In this document: positions 34,364 through 44,666 of the stretch, in pieces | Position numbering within the stretch: the first letter of the stretch is position 1 | How the letters are laid out: the number at the start of each line of letters is the position of its first letter | Assembly: GCF_002407605.1 (NCBI RefSeq) | Contig: NZ_NXGV01000005.1 | Span: 1-64,000 of the forward strand | Source: Marinobacter sp. ANT_B65 | GTDB lineage: Bacteria > Pseudomonadota > Gammaproteobacteria > Pseudomonadales > Oleiphilaceae | Direction: 5' to 3' | DNA length: 64,000 nt | The notes under the pieces: generated by a model | Database searches by the model: none | What the model was told of the DNA's origin: nothing | What the model saw: the letters and a program-made list of their open reading frames with translations, nothing else | Position numbers and translations under genes: made by a program

Positions 34364-35812
34364 ATGCTGATTATTCCTGCTGAGAACGCAGTTAACTGGA
34401 AGCGCCCACCCTGGGTTACCCTCGGATTGATGCTTACCTGTGTCCTGGTTTTTCTTTTTTACCAGGCAGGAGACTCCCGCAAGCTTGAAGAAGCTGTTGA
34501 TACCTATGTAGATTTCGGTTTGCCGTTACTGGAGGCTCCCGCCTATGAGGATTATCTGCAGCGGAAGATTCGCTTTGAAGGTGACGATGAACTGGTTTTT
34601 GAACTTCAGAGGTTTCAGAAGCTGAGGGAGGATGGCGAGGACTTCTGGCTTGCAGGCAACCTGCTTATGGACCGTGAGTTCTACCAGTATCTCCTTCTGA
34701 ACAGCGATGTTATCTGGACTCCGGCAGACCGGGCGCGGTGGCTGGAACAACGAGCGATCATAGAAGAAACCTATATCCAGCGCCTGAGCGCTTTGCAGCT
34801 TGGTCTGATTCCGGCACAGCTGTCGCTATACACGCTGGTTACCTATCAGTTTCTGCATGGTGGCTGGGGGCACATTATCGGTAACCTGGTTTTCCTGTTC
34901 CTGCTTGGCTTTACCGTTGAAAAAGCCCTTGGTCCCGGGCGCTTCCTGCTCGCTTATCTTGTCTGCGGAGCACTGTCTGGCGTTGTTTTCACCGCCTTCT
35001 CGTTGGGTAGCCATATCCCGCTTGTGGGTGCGTCCGGCTCTATATCGGGGCTGATGGGTATGTACGTGGCAATCTATGGCTTACAGAAGATCCGCTTCTT
35101 TTACTTCATTGGCGTGTATTTCAACTATTTCCGGGCGCCCGCTTTAGCGATATTGCCGGTTTGGCTGGGCAAGGAAATCTACGATTACTGGTTTGCTGGT
35201 GCTACAGGTGTTGCCTATATGGCGCACGCTGGGGGACTGCTTGCCGGTGCAGGGTTGGTGTGGCTGCTGGGCAAAAGCTGGTTGCAGGTGCGCGAGGAAT
35301 TTTTTGAGCCAGAAGAGGCTGAACGGGATGATCGCTTCACAACGGGTTATGCTCAGGCCATGGCAAGCCTGGGGCGTATGGATTTTGACGTGGCGCGGCG
35401 ACAGTTCGAGGCATTGCGAGAGCGGTACCCTGACAGGCCGATCCTGTTGCAGCACTTGTATAACCTCGCAAAACTACGCCCGGACCTGCCTGAATACCTG
35501 TCTCGTACCCGCGAGCTGATGAATGATGCCCTGCGCCGCCGCCAACCGGACCAAATGATAGCTATATGGCAGGAATACCTGAGCAAAGGGGAGAGCTGCC
35601 ACCCCCTTGAGGCGGAAGATCACAACCGGGTGCTTTTCGCGTGTCTTAGACAGCATGATCTCAAGGCTGCAGAGAAAGCTTTTGAGCGCCTGCGCAATGC
35701 TGATGCTCCCTTGCTGACCGCTGAGGCCTGCCGGTTGCTTGCAGAAGAATTCGAGAAGCTGGAGATGGCGCCCAAGGCACGTCACTATCGGCAGTTGCTT
35801 CAGGTGAGGTGA
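34364..35812 (+). CDS. Rhomboid intramembrane serine protease with TPR-like C-terminus
   Basis: The central membrane domain (residues ~145-310) carries the rhomboid catalytic serine in GASG (Ser224), His288 in AHAGG, and HGGWGHIIGN, the family motif of helix 2. An additional membrane helix lies at ~18-36 with a ~100-residue acidic loop after it. Residues ~320-482 are soluble helical repeats resembling TPRs. Known rhomboids cut membrane-embedded substrates. It is convergent with a zinc-finger/TPR membrane protein across a repeat element. Confidence 0.9.
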   Translation: MLIIPAENAVNWKRPPWVTLGLMLTCVLVFLFYQAGDSRKLEEAVDTYVDFGLPLLEAPAYEDYLQRKIRFEGDDELVFELQRFQKLREDGEDFWLAGNLLMDREFYQYLLLNSDVIWTPADRARWLEQRAIIEETYIQRLSALQLGLIPAQLSLYTLVTYQFLHGGWGHIIGNLVFLFLLGFTVEKALGPGRFLLAYLVCGALSGVVFTAFSLGSHIPLVGASGSISGLMGMYVAIYGLQKIRFFYFIGVYFNYFRAPALAILPVWLGKEIYDYWFAGATGVAYMAHAGGLLAGAGLVWLLGKSWLQVREEFFEPEEAERDDRFTTGYAQAMASLGRMDFDVARRQFEALRERYPDRPILLQHLYNLAKLRPDLPEYLSRTRELMNDALRRRQPDQMIAIWQEYLSKGESCHPLEAEDHNRVLFACLRQHDLKAAEKAFERLRNADAPLLTAEACRLLAEEFEKLEMAPKARHYRQLLQVR

Positions 35813-35833
35813 TGGTGTCCGGGCAACTGCGGC

Positions 35834-35917
35834 GAGGGTGTTCCAAAACTCGCTGTAAATACTTCCCTGTACGCTCGGCTCCGCCATCCATGGCTCCGCA
35901 CGGTTTTGAACACCCTC
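35834..35917 (-). repeat. Dispersed ~65-bp repeat element, copy A, enclosed in inverted repeat
   Basis: Arms GAGGGTGTTC (35834-35843) and GAACACCCTC (35908-35917) are perfect inverted repeats. Inside is a core that matches the copy at 58900-59004 at about 59 of 68 aligned bases, including an uninterrupted TCCCTGTACGCTCGG and CATCCATGGCTCCGCACG. The core also holds a short direct repeat GGCTCCGC twice, 15 bp apart. Copy A lies between two convergent genes, where a terminator would be expected. Confidence 0.85.
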
Positions 35918-35929
35918 CCCACACTTGCC

Positions 35930-37384
35930 TTAATCCGGTGTTACAAACGACGCTTTGGGGCCTTTAAGAGGTTCCCGCTTTCCCGCCTGTTCCAGAAATA
36001 TAGGGACTTGTTCGTGCAGGGGGTGTTTAACGCACCGCTTCTGGATAAATGTAAGAAAGGCTGTCGCCTTTTCCCACTGATCCATTCCGTTGGCAAGGGT
36101 TTGTGCAACCAGCAGATAGGCAGGAGCTAGCTGCTCGCTGTCCGGAAAGCGCTTGTGGAAGTCCTGCAGCAGCCGCAAAGTCGGTTTGAATTGTTGCCGG
36201 TGATAAAGGCAGCGGGCACAGCGGACGGTCAGATCCGGGTCGTCCAGCCTGAAACCAGGCTCCTCCTGCTCAAGCATGCCAAGAACAGACGCAATGCTTT
36301 CCCCATCATTCCGGTCGGCCAGCCAGCCCAGAATCCGTGGGTGGTACTGGTAAAGCTCTGCCGAATCGTTCTGTGCTATCAGCATCTGGTAGAGCTGGCC
36401 AATGCGCAGCGGGTCGTCCCTATGTCTTTTCAGCGCCTCTTTCAGCATGCCCAGAACACGGTCATAGTTGCCGTCTTTCAGGTTCATATCTATGTCTGCG
36501 TCGAAACGGGTGCTGCGGTCCCGCTGTTGCATATCCACTTCAGGCGACTCGTCCTGAATGTCTGACGCGAATCCCAGCTCTTCCTGATACTGGAAAAGCA
36601 GGTAGCCCAGCATATGGAACAGAATCAGCGTAAAGGTACTGTTCAGGAAGCCCGACAAAGGTTGTGAAAGCCAGAACGGAAACTGATTGATAGCGAAATC
36701 CTGCGCAACACCGGATGCCAGAGTGAGCAGGATCAGATAGCCGTACAGGAGAAAATAAGGTGTGCCGATGCGGGAAATCAGGACAGCCAGATTCATCGGG
36801 TTGACCGCGGCCCCCACAGATCGCTCCATGGCCAGAACCATGATGCTGGCAGGCAGTGCCAGTACCACGAAAGCCAGTGCCAGCATCATCAGTAAAGGAC
36901 CGCCCAGCATAGCGGCTGCACCAACCAGACCGCCCATCAGAATAAAAACCAGCAGCTGAAGAATAACAATGCTGAACCCGCTGCCGGTAAAGGCGACGGA
37001 TACCGAAGGCGGTTTCAGGTGGCCTTCGGCTGTGTGGTTGATGACTGCATAGGTGTACTTGAACAGGGCCAGAGCCAGCACCAGCCAGATCAGGATTCCG
37101 ATCAGATTGGCTGGCGCAATAACGGGCACCAGTGTGCAAATAGCGATAACCATCAGCGGATCAGAGTGGAACGGATAACGAAAAAAGGCCCCGAGCCGGT
37201 TCCAGAAAGGCACCACTTCGGTCGCGGCGCCCAGATAACGCATGGCTTTGCTGCATCTTGGGCACAGCGCCTGGCGGCGGCGGATATCAGCATCGGGCAT
37301 GCAGCGGGTGCAGTAGTGCATCTGGCACTCACCACAGTGCCATTTGGCAGGTTCGCCCGGATGGTAGTGGCAATCGTGTTTCAT
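35930..37384 (-). CDS. Membrane protein with N-terminal zinc finger and C-terminal TPR region
   Basis: Residues 1-45 form a B-box-like zinc-binding module (paired Cys and His, including CxxC in CGEC, CTRC and CPRC). Residues ~75-290 carry about six membrane helices of a DUF4013/YckC-like kind, and ~310-484 are soluble TPR-like helical repeats (GNYDRVLGMLKEALKRHRDD). I recognise no characterised ortholog. It faces the rhomboid-TPR gene tail to tail. Function unknown. Confidence 0.85.
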   Translation of the reverse strand: MKHDCHYHPGEPAKWHCGECQMHYCTRCMPDADIRRRQALCPRCSKAMRYLGAATEVVPFWNRLGAFFRYPFHSDPLMVIAICTLVPVIAPANLIGILIWLVLALALFKYTYAVINHTAEGHLKPPSVSVAFTGSGFSIVILQLLVFILMGGLVGAAAMLGGPLLMMLALAFVVLALPASIMVLAMERSVGAAVNPMNLAVLISRIGTPYFLLYGYLILLTLASGVAQDFAINQFPFWLSQPLSGFLNSTFTLILFHMLGYLLFQYQEELGFASDIQDESPEVDMQQRDRSTRFDADIDMNLKDGNYDRVLGMLKEALKRHRDDPLRIGQLYQMLIAQNDSAELYQYHPRILGWLADRNDGESIASVLGMLEQEEPGFRLDDPDLTVRCARCLYHRQQFKPTLRLLQDFHKRFPDSEQLAPAYLLVAQTLANGMDQWEKATAFLTFIQKRCVKHPLHEQVPIFLEQAGKREPLKGPKASFVTPD

Positions 37385-37531
37385 TGTGGAAGCAGATCCT
37401 GCCTGGAAAGTAATAGATGTTTATGATCGCAAAAATAAAGCCTAAAGAATACGCCAGGGCGGCCGTTTACTGCCGTAAGGATCACCATTGGCGGAGAAGA
37501 CTCGTCATAATACTTGAGGCATGATGCCGCT

Positions 37532-38110
37532 ATGAAACCCGCCTCCTTCATTTTTATTCTGATCGCTTTGGTGCTGGCTGTGGCTTTGCCGTTCGCGCAG
37601 GGTCTTTTGAACGAACTCGATGGGAAATCCGGATTTTACGGTTACAAGACGGATGTGTCTGTGCCCTCCCTGCCGGGAGCTGAGGTACCCGGGTCCGGGT
37701 TGAACCTTGTGTTTTTCGGTTACCGGAGTTGCGGCACTGTCTGCCCACTGCAGTTGGTTAATCTGAAATCCTTACACGATCGCTGGCACGACTATCCTGT
37801 GCAGTTTGTATTTGTGACTCTCGATCCTGAAAACGATAGCCAGGAAGAACTGAACAGGGTGATGGCAACAATGGGATCGAACTTTCGCGCTGTACGCCCG
37901 GCAGACTTCCGGCAAGCGCAGGAGCTCGCCCGCCAGTACGGTGATTTTTCGGCCCGCGAGGGTGGTGTGAGTCGGGAAATCAACCATGGCGCACGAATTT
38001 ACGTAGTAACAGAAGATGACCGACGGCAGCTTTTGTACGCCTCGCCCGATCTGGATTTAGAGAGGGTGAGTGCTGATCTTGAGCGTCTTATGGAACATGC
38101 CAGAGGCTAA
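37532..38110 (+). CDS. SCO1/SenC family protein
   Basis: A thioredoxin-fold protein tethered by an N-terminal membrane helix (residues ~5-23), facing the periplasm. Copper ligands of the family are present: Cys67 and Cys71 (RSCGTVCP) and His152 (NHGARIYV). SCO proteins deliver copper to the CuA site of cytochrome c oxidase or act as thiol reductases. No oxidase genes are adjacent. ATG 37532 is preferred to a TTG at 37514. Confidence 0.9.
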   Translation: MKPASFIFILIALVLAVALPFAQGLLNELDGKSGFYGYKTDVSVPSLPGAEVPGSGLNLVFFGYRSCGTVCPLQLVNLKSLHDRWHDYPVQFVFVTLDPENDSQEELNRVMATMGSNFRAVRPADFRQAQELARQYGDFSAREGGVSREINHGARIYVVTEDDRRQLLYASPDLDLERVSADLERLMEHARG

Positions 38111-38184
38111 AAATGCCTGGGCGAACATGTAGTTTAATTGGTGGGCAGAAAGGCTCGAACCAGGTTTAAAAATGGAGCGTCATC

Positions 38185-39708
38185 GTGGGTTCAACGGATA
38201 ATATTCAATATCTGCAACAGCAGGAATTACTCAGTACAGACCTCAACATGCTCTGGCTGTTACTGGCTCATGTGCCGGTAGTGGCTTTGATTGTGCCCTG
38301 GGGCTATGGAACCTACAGTTTTGCAATTACCGCATCTCTGGCCTTAGGTATTCTGGCCATCGCCGGTTACAGCATGTTGCGGGGTACCCGCGCTTGCGGT
38401 GTTCTGTTCAGTATGTGCCTTATGCTGTTCTCGGCTACCATGATCCAGGCTCAGCTTGGGCGCATCGAAATGCATTTTCATATTTTTTCGGCACTGGCTC
38501 TTACCATCGCCTACCGCGACTGGTTGCCCGTTCTTGCAGCTGCTGGCCTGATAGCTGTGCATCACCTGGTGCTGACGGCATTACAGCTGTCTGAGGTCTC
38601 TATCGGTGGCATGCCGGTGATGCTGTTCAATTACGGCTGTAGCTGGTCCATTACCGCAGTACACGCCGCCTTCGTGGTTTTCGAGGCAGGGATATTGTCA
38701 TTTTTCGCGATCAAAATGGCCGCTGAGCAGAAGCGTTCCCGGGAAATTATTGCGCTGGTTAACGCCTTTGATCATGAGCGCGATTTGCGTGGTCGCCTGA
38801 ATAACGCCAAGGGCGATCTTGCTGCTACCGCCTTTAATACCATGATGACCCGCTTTGCAGAGTTGATTGATTCGGTTCGTGGGCTCTCCGGGCAGCTGCA
38901 TACCAGTGCCTCGGCCCTGACGGCTGCGGGCACCACTACCTACCGGATCATAGATGCTCAGCAAGCCCAGACTGACCAGGCAGCTGCAGCAACCAATCAG
39001 ATGACAGCCACCATTCAGGATGTAGCCCGCAACGCACAGTCTGCGGCTGAGTCATCGAACCGCTCTACCGAGGCGTCAGCTGAGGGTGCTCGCCACATCC
39101 AGAGTGCGATTGCCATGACGGAAGCTACCAATTCTGCGCTGGCGGATTCATCGCACATGGTCTCTGAGCTGGTAGATAAAGTGCAGTCTATTGGTGCATT
39201 TATCGCTTCAATCAATGACATTTCAGATCAGACCAACCTGCTTGCCCTGAATGCGGCCATAGAAGCTGCACGTGCGGGTGAGCACGGGCGTGGCTTTGCC
39301 GTAGTGGCTGATGAAGTCCGCAATCTGTCGCGGCGCACACAGGACTTCACAACTGAAATCCGTGCCACGATTGATGGTCTTGCCAATGTTTCCGAAGCGA
39401 CTCTGGCCGCTATTGAAATGGGCCAGACCCGCTCGCGGGAAACCCTGGGCGCAATGACTCAGACAGGTAAAGCCATTGCGGACATTGAGGCAGCAATTGC
39501 CCAGGTAAGTGGGATGAACCTGCAAATAGCCTCGGCTACAGAGCAACAGGCTGTGGCATCGGGTGAGATTAACCAGAGTGTTCAGCAGGTTGCCGAACAG
39601 AGCCAGGAGGTCGCGCAGGAAGCGGCGAAATCCCAGGCTATGGCTGGAGAAATCAGTCGTATGATCGCAGAAGTAGACGCGCTGATAACTGAGTACAAAA
39701 CACGTTAA
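38185..39708 (+). CDS. Methyl-accepting chemotaxis protein with polytopic membrane sensor
   Basis: The N-terminal ~180 residues contain five or six hydrophobic segments and no large periplasmic domain, so sensing likely occurs in or at the membrane. The cytoplasmic part has the conserved hairpin tip [37 protein letters not shown] (start near residue 347) that binds CheA/CheW. A clear HAMP is not seen, only a short linker (~190-240). GTG start with GGAG 8 bp upstream. The ligand is unknown. Confidence 0.92.
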   Translation: MGSTDNIQYLQQQELLSTDLNMLWLLLAHVPVVALIVPWGYGTYSFAITASLALGILAIAGYSMLRGTRACGVLFSMCLMLFSATMIQAQLGRIEMHFHIFSALALTIAYRDWLPVLAAAGLIAVHHLVLTALQLSEVSIGGMPVMLFNYGCSWSITAVHAAFVVFEAGILSFFAIKMAAEQKRSREIIALVNAFDHERDLRGRLNNAKGDLAATAFNTMMTRFAELIDSVRGLSGQLHTSASALTAAGTTTYRIIDAQQAQTDQAAAATNQMTATIQDVARNAQSAAESSNRSTEASAEGARHIQSAIAMTEATNSALADSSHMVSELVDKVQSIGAFIASINDISDQTNLLALNAAIEAARAGEHGRGFAVVADEVRNLSRRTQDFTTEIRATIDGLANVSEATLAAIEMGQTRSRETLGAMTQTGKAIADIEAAIAQVSGMNLQIASATEQQAVASGEINQSVQQVAEQSQEVAQEAAKSQAMAGEISRMIAEVDALITEYKTR

Positions 39709-39841
39709 CAGCCCTGCGGGGAGCTGCTTTGTCCGGGCTCCCCATTCACAGGCTGAATAGTGAACATTGATGGCTGTGAGTTGAAGTCTGCCAAAACGAT
39801 GCAATAGTAAAGGGATCTCTACTCATCGTAGGAGGCGCACC

Positions 39842-42610
39842 ATGTCGAGTGACACTCACAGTCAGGATAGTCTGAATACCTTCAGCAGTCTGCAGGCAGG
39901 CAACCGTACCTACCATTATTATAGTTTGCCGAAAGCGGCTGAATCACTAGGTGATCTCAGCCGCCTGCCTTTTTCACTGAAAGTGCTACTGGAAAACCTG
40001 TTGCGCAACGAAGACGGCGTAACGGTTGACCAGACCCACATCAAAGCCATGGCCGCGTGGCTGAAAGACCGGCACTCCGATACCGAAATCCAGTTCCGCC
40101 CTGCCCGTGTTCTGATGCAGGACTTTACCGGTGTACCCGGTGTGGTTGACCTGGCCGCCATGCGAGAGGCCGTGAAAAAGGCGGGTAAGGATCCCGCGCT
40201 GATTAACCCTCTGTCACCTGTGGATCTGGTGATTGATCACTCGGTGATGGTCGACGAGTTCGGTACAGCTACTGCTTTCTCCGACAACGTAGCCATAGAA
40301 ATGGAGCGTAATCAGGAACGGTACGAATTCCTGCGCTGGGGTCAGCAGGCCTTTGATAATTTCCGGGTAGTGCCGCCGGGAACGGGTATCTGCCATCAGG
40401 TAAATCTTGAGTACCTGGGCAAAACCGTGTGGCACAAACAGCAGGACGGTAAAACCCTGGCCTACCCGGACACTCTGGTTGGAACAGATTCCCATACCAC
40501 CATGATCAACGGCCTCGGCATTCTTGGCTGGGGTGTTGGCGGAATTGAAGCCGAAGCCGCCATGCTCGGGCAGCCAGTGTCCATGCTGATCCCGGAAGTT
40601 GTGGGCTTTAAGGTTTCCGGAAAGTTACGCGAAGGTATTACTGCGACCGATCTGGTGTTGACTGTAACCGAAATGCTCCGCAAGAAAGGTGTGGTTGGCA
40701 AGTTTGTGGAGTTCTACGGCGATGGTCTCAAGGATATGCCTGTGGCAGACCGCGCCACTATCGCCAATATGGCGCCGGAGTACGGGGCAACCTGTGGTTT
40801 TTTCCCGGTGGATGAACAAACCCTTAATTACCTGCGCCTGACCGGTCGCGAAGACGAGCAGGTAGAGTTGGTAGAAGCCTATGCCAAGGCTCAGGGGCTT
40901 TGGCGTGAGCCAGGCCATGAGCCGGCTTACACTGCCACTCTGGAACTTGACATGGGTGAAGTTGAAGCCAGTCTGGCTGGCCCGAAACGGCCCCAGGACC
41001 GGGTTGCGTTGAAGAACATGAAGTCGACCTTCGAGTTGCTGATGGCAACTGCCGAGGGCGCACCGGATGCCAGTCAGATCCGTGAGGGCAATCTTGAGTC
41101 CGAAGGCGGCCAGACCGCGATAGGGGTGGATGACAGCTACCACCACCCGTCGAGTCAGCATCTGGAACTCAACGGCGAGCAGACGCGACTTGACCCTGGC
41201 GCGGTGGTTATTGCCGCTATTACCTCATGTACGAACACCTCCAACCCCAGCGTCATGATGGCAGCGGGTCTGGTTGCCCAGAAAGCGGTTGCCAGAGGGC
41301 TTGAAACCAAGCCCTGGGTGAAGACTTCGCTGGCTCCCGGTTCCAAAGTGGTAACCGATTACCTGCGGGTTGGCGGTTTTCAGGATGACCTGAACAAGCT
41401 CGGGTTCAATCTGGTGGGTTACGGTTGCACCACCTGCATTGGTAACTCCGGGCCGCTGCCAGAGGCAGTGGAAAAAGCCGTTATTGATGGTGACATCACC
41501 GTAGCCTCTGTTCTCTCTGGCAACCGCAACTTTGAAGGCCGGGTTCACCCTCTGGTGAAAACCAACTGGCTGGCATCGCCCCCTCTGGTTGTAGCCTATG
41601 CGCTGGCGGGTAACGTTCGGCTGGATCTGGATAAGGAGCCTCTGGGAATTGATAAAGACGGGACTCCTGTGTTTCTTAAAGACCTCTGGCCCAGCCAGCA
41701 GGAAGTCGCCGAAGCGGTACAGAAGGTGAAAACCGACATGTTCCATAAGGAATATGCGGAAGTGTTCGATGGCGATGACAAATGGAAGTCAATCAAGGTG
41801 CCTGAGAGCAAGGTTTATGAGTGGTCTGATAGTTCAACCTACATTCAGCACCCGCCTTTTTTTGAAGGTATGGGGGAAGAGCCTGAGCCGATTGAAGATG
41901 TACAGGGGGCGCGCATTCTTGCGCTGCTGGGTGATTCAGTAACCACTGACCATATCTCTCCGGCTGGATCATTCAAGGCGGACTCTCCTGCAGGCATATA
42001 CCTGCAGGAACATGGCGTAAAACCGAAGGACTTCAACTCTTACGGCTCGCGCCGGGGTAATCACGAAGTGATGATGCGCGGTACTTTCGCGAACGTGCGC
42101 ATTCGCAACGAAATGCTTGAGAATGTTGAGGGCGGTTTCACGAAATTTGTGCCCACCGGGGAGCAAATGCCCATCTACGATGCCGCCATGAAATATCAGG
42201 AGCAGGGAACACCGCTCGTTGTGATTGCCGGTAAAGAGTACGGAACCGGGTCCAGCCGTGACTGGGCTGCAAAGGGTACGCGCCTGCTCGGTGTCCGCGC
42301 GGTGGTTGCCGAGTCCTATGAGAGGATTCACCGCTCAAACCTGATCGGCATGGGAGTCATTCCTTTGCAGTTCGCAGAAGGCACGGACCGCAAGAGCCTC
42401 AGGCTGACCGGTGAGGAAACCATCAGTATCAAGGGATTATCCGGAGATATAGAGCCGGGCCAGACACTGAGTATGACGGTAACCTACAAGGACGGTGTCA
42501 CTGCAAGTTGTGAGCTGATATCGCGGATCGATACTGCCAATGAAGCGGTGTATTTCCGCCATGGAGGCATACTGCACTATGTGGTGCGGGAAATGCTCAA
42601 GTCTGCCTGA
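39842..42610 (+). CDS. acnA: Aconitate hydratase A
   Basis: AcnA isomerises citrate to isocitrate in the TCA cycle and belongs to the IRP-like type. The 4Fe-4S ligands are Cys463 (TSCTNTSNP), Cys529 and Cys532 (GCTTC); substrate-binding [16 protein letters not shown] in the swivel domain is intact. Length (922) is normal for this type. TAGGAGG lies 6-8 bp before ATG, one of the strongest binding sites here. It is followed by its own terminator. Confidence 0.97.
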   Translation: MSSDTHSQDSLNTFSSLQAGNRTYHYYSLPKAAESLGDLSRLPFSLKVLLENLLRNEDGVTVDQTHIKAMAAWLKDRHSDTEIQFRPARVLMQDFTGVPGVVDLAAMREAVKKAGKDPALINPLSPVDLVIDHSVMVDEFGTATAFSDNVAIEMERNQERYEFLRWGQQAFDNFRVVPPGTGICHQVNLEYLGKTVWHKQQDGKTLAYPDTLVGTDSHTTMINGLGILGWGVGGIEAEAAMLGQPVSMLIPEVVGFKVSGKLREGITATDLVLTVTEMLRKKGVVGKFVEFYGDGLKDMPVADRATIANMAPEYGATCGFFPVDEQTLNYLRLTGREDEQVELVEAYAKAQGLWREPGHEPAYTATLELDMGEVEASLAGPKRPQDRVALKNMKSTFELLMATAEGAPDASQIREGNLESEGGQTAIGVDDSYHHPSSQHLELNGEQTRLDPGAVVIAAITSCTNTSNPSVMMAAGLVAQKAVARGLETKPWVKTSLAPGSKVVTDYLRVGGFQDDLNKLGFNLVGYGCTTCIGNSGPLPEAVEKAVIDGDITVASVLSGNRNFEGRVHPLVKTNWLASPPLVVAYALAGNVRLDLDKEPLGIDKDGTPVFLKDLWPSQQEVAEAVQKVKTDMFHKEYAEVFDGDDKWKSIKVPESKVYEWSDSSTYIQHPPFFEGMGEEPEPIEDVQGARILALLGDSVTTDHISPAGSFKADSPAGIYLQEHGVKPKDFNSYGSRRGNHEVMMRGTFANVRIRNEMLENVEGGFTKFVPTGEQMPIYDAAMKYQEQGTPLVVIAGKEYGTGSSRDWAAKGTRLLGVRAVVAESYERIHRSNLIGMGVIPLQFAEGTDRKSLRLTGEETISIKGLSGDIEPGQTLSMTVTYKDGVTASCELISRIDTANEAVYFRHGGILHYVVREMLKSA

Positions 42611-42638
42611 ACCTCAGCTTGGCTGATTCTGGAAAAAG

Positions 42639-42670
42639 CCGGCGGCCTGTTAAAGGCTGCCGGTTTTTTT
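42639..42670 (+). terminator. acnA terminator
   Basis: CCGGCGGCCT (42639-42648) pairs with AGGCTGCCGG (42654-42663, one G-T pair) and is followed by seven T's. Confidence 0.9.
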
Positions 42671-42674
42671 ATGA

Positions 42675-44666
42675 CTATTCGCAGGTCGCCACCGGCAGGC
42701 GTATCCAGAAGTTGGCACCCTGCCCCGGAGGGGACTCAAAGCCGACCTCACCATCCATGGCTGTAACCAGTTCCCGGGTAATGGCCAGCCCGAGGCCAGT
42801 CCCGCCCTGGCTGCGGGTGTTCGAGCAGTCGGCCTGGGCGAAGCGCTGGAAGATCTGACTCCGGAACGCCTCGGGAACACCCTCTCCGCTATCCTGAACG
42901 GCGATGGTGACAGCAGGATTTCCTTCGCCTGCCTGCAGTCGGGCAGAAAGGTCAACGCGGCCATTATCCGGAGAGAATTTTATCGCATTGGATATCAGGT
43001 TATTCAGTGCCTGCAATAGCCGCTGTTCGTCTACGCATATTTCTGTTTTCGGCACTCCGGGAGCAAGGTGGATGGTAATTCCCCGTTGTGCACCATAAGG
43101 CTGATTGATGCTGACGGCCTGTTCCAGAAGAGGTTGTAGTGGCTGCTTCTGCATGTGGATGTTCAGTTTACCCGCGACCAGTTTTTCAATGTCCAGAAGG
43201 TCATTGATCAGAGTAGTCAGTTGCCGGGCATTGCGCTCGGCAATGGACATCATTTCCAGCGCTTTGGGTGGGAGTGCTCCGGCAGCGCCTCCAGCCAGAA
43301 GTCCGATGGCTCCTGCAATGGAGGTGAGTGGTGTTCTTAGTTCGTGACTCACCGTAGAGACAAACTGGTTTTTCATGCGCTCAACTTTTTTGCGCTCGGA
43401 AATATCATCCACCAGCACCCAGAGCCGTTTGTGGCCTGAAGCATCACGAATCAGCATGCTGTGAATAATTGCCGGATAGCTGTCGCCTTTGCAGTCGACT
43501 ATTTCCTGTTCAATGGGGCCGAAATATCCATTTTTCGTTAACTCTTCCAAAACTCTGGACCGTAATGATGTATGCCTGGGGTTGAGTAACTGGCGATGGT
43601 TGAGTTTCAGGAATTCACTTTTGCGATAGCCCGTCGACTTCAGCATGGATGCGTTTACATCAATGAAGGCGCCGGAGTGATAGTCGACGAGAATGATACC
43701 GCTGGGCGCCAGTTCGAACAGGCGCCGGAGCTGCTGTTCACTTTCCTGCAGCCTCAACTGCGCCCGTTTCTTGTCGTCGATATCTTCCAGATAGCCGTGC
43801 CAGATAATGCTGCCATCTTCGAGCTTTTGGGGGGTGGAATGGCCCTCAATCCAGTGAGGTCGCCCGTCTTTTCCGTATGCCCGGAACTGGCCAGACCATG
43901 TGCTGAGTTGTTTTGCCGATTCTTTGATTGAGTTCAGGACCGTCGGGTAGTCTTCGGGATTGACCAGCATTAAAAGCGTATTTGCATCCTCTCTGGCCTG
44001 TTGTCCGGTTACGCCGAAAGAGCGCTCGACCCCCTTGCTGGTGAAGGGAAAGCTCATGCGGCCATCCGGATGAAGACGGAACTGATAGAGGCCGCCGGGT
44101 ACAAGATCGGCGAGCTGTTCGAGCATAAGCAGGGATTGGTTCTTGTCACGCAGCTCCTGTTCACGATAGTGGATGGCCAGTTCGCGGGCGCTGATCTGCT
44201 CTTCGGCGCAGTCGGCAAGATCCCGCAGGGACTGATGATCTGCTTCGGTCAGTGTACGTGGCACCCGGTCAATAACGCACAGGGTGCCGAGCGCGAGGCC
44301 ATCCGCGCTGTATAACGGTACACCCGCATAGAACCGGACGCCCGGGTCGCCTGTTACCAATGGATTATCGTGGAAACGTTCATCTTCCCATGTATCGCTG
44401 ACCACCAGAGGCTGCCTGTTAACTATGGCGTGACTGCAGAACGAAATGCTCCTGGGAGTTTCGCTGAGATCCACGCCGACACAGGATTTGAACCACTGGC
44501 GATCGCGGTCCACCAGGGAGATCATGGCAATGGGTACATCAAGTATTTTTGCAGCCATTCGCGTGAGCCGGTCAAAACGTGCTTCCGGAGGCGTATCGAG
44601 AATTTTCAGTTGATCCAGTGCAGCCTGTCTGGAGCTTTCATTATCCGGCAATTCTGGTGTTTTCAT
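42675..44666 (-). CDS. Cytoplasmic GAF-PAS sensor histidine kinase
   Basis: No membrane segment. Order: GAF (~residues 25-165, opening RLTRMAAKILDVPIAMISLVD), a PAS domain (~185-310) with PAC-like end (SIIWHGYLEDIDDKK), a second PAS (~315-430), HisKA (VSTVSHELRTPLTSIAGAIG), HATPase (NNLISNAIKFSPDNG; GGTGLGLAITREL). The gene begins in a 4-bp ATGA overlap with the end of the upstream kinase gene, so both are made from one transcript. No receiver is attached; likely partners are the Hpt and REC proteins encoded from 46553. Confidence 0.92.
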   Translation of the reverse strand: MKTPELPDNESSRQAALDQLKILDTPPEARFDRLTRMAAKILDVPIAMISLVDRDRQWFKSCVGVDLSETPRSISFCSHAIVNRQPLVVSDTWEDERFHDNPLVTGDPGVRFYAGVPLYSADGLALGTLCVIDRVPRTLTEADHQSLRDLADCAEEQISARELAIHYREQELRDKNQSLLMLEQLADLVPGGLYQFRLHPDGRMSFPFTSKGVERSFGVTGQQAREDANTLLMLVNPEDYPTVLNSIKESAKQLSTWSGQFRAYGKDGRPHWIEGHSTPQKLEDGSIIWHGYLEDIDDKKRAQLRLQESEQQLRRLFELAPSGIILVDYHSGAFIDVNASMLKSTGYRKSEFLKLNHRQLLNPRHTSLRSRVLEELTKNGYFGPIEQEIVDCKGDSYPAIIHSMLIRDASGHKRLWVLVDDISERKKVERMKNQFVSTVSHELRTPLTSIAGAIGLLAGGAAGALPPKALEMMSIAERNARQLTTLINDLLDIEKLVAGKLNIHMQKQPLQPLLEQAVSINQPYGAQRGITIHLAPGVPKTEICVDEQRLLQALNNLISNAIKFSPDNGRVDLSARLQAGEGNPAVTIAVQDSGEGVPEAFRSQIFQRFAQADCSNTRSQGGTGLGLAITRELVTAMDGEVGFESPPGQGANFWIRLPVATCE

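Noticed and set aside
42750..42761. Further copy of the dispersed repeat (CCATCCATGGCT)
   Set aside because: Only 12 bases match and they encode conserved HATPase residues (MDGEVGF), so a chance or coding match.
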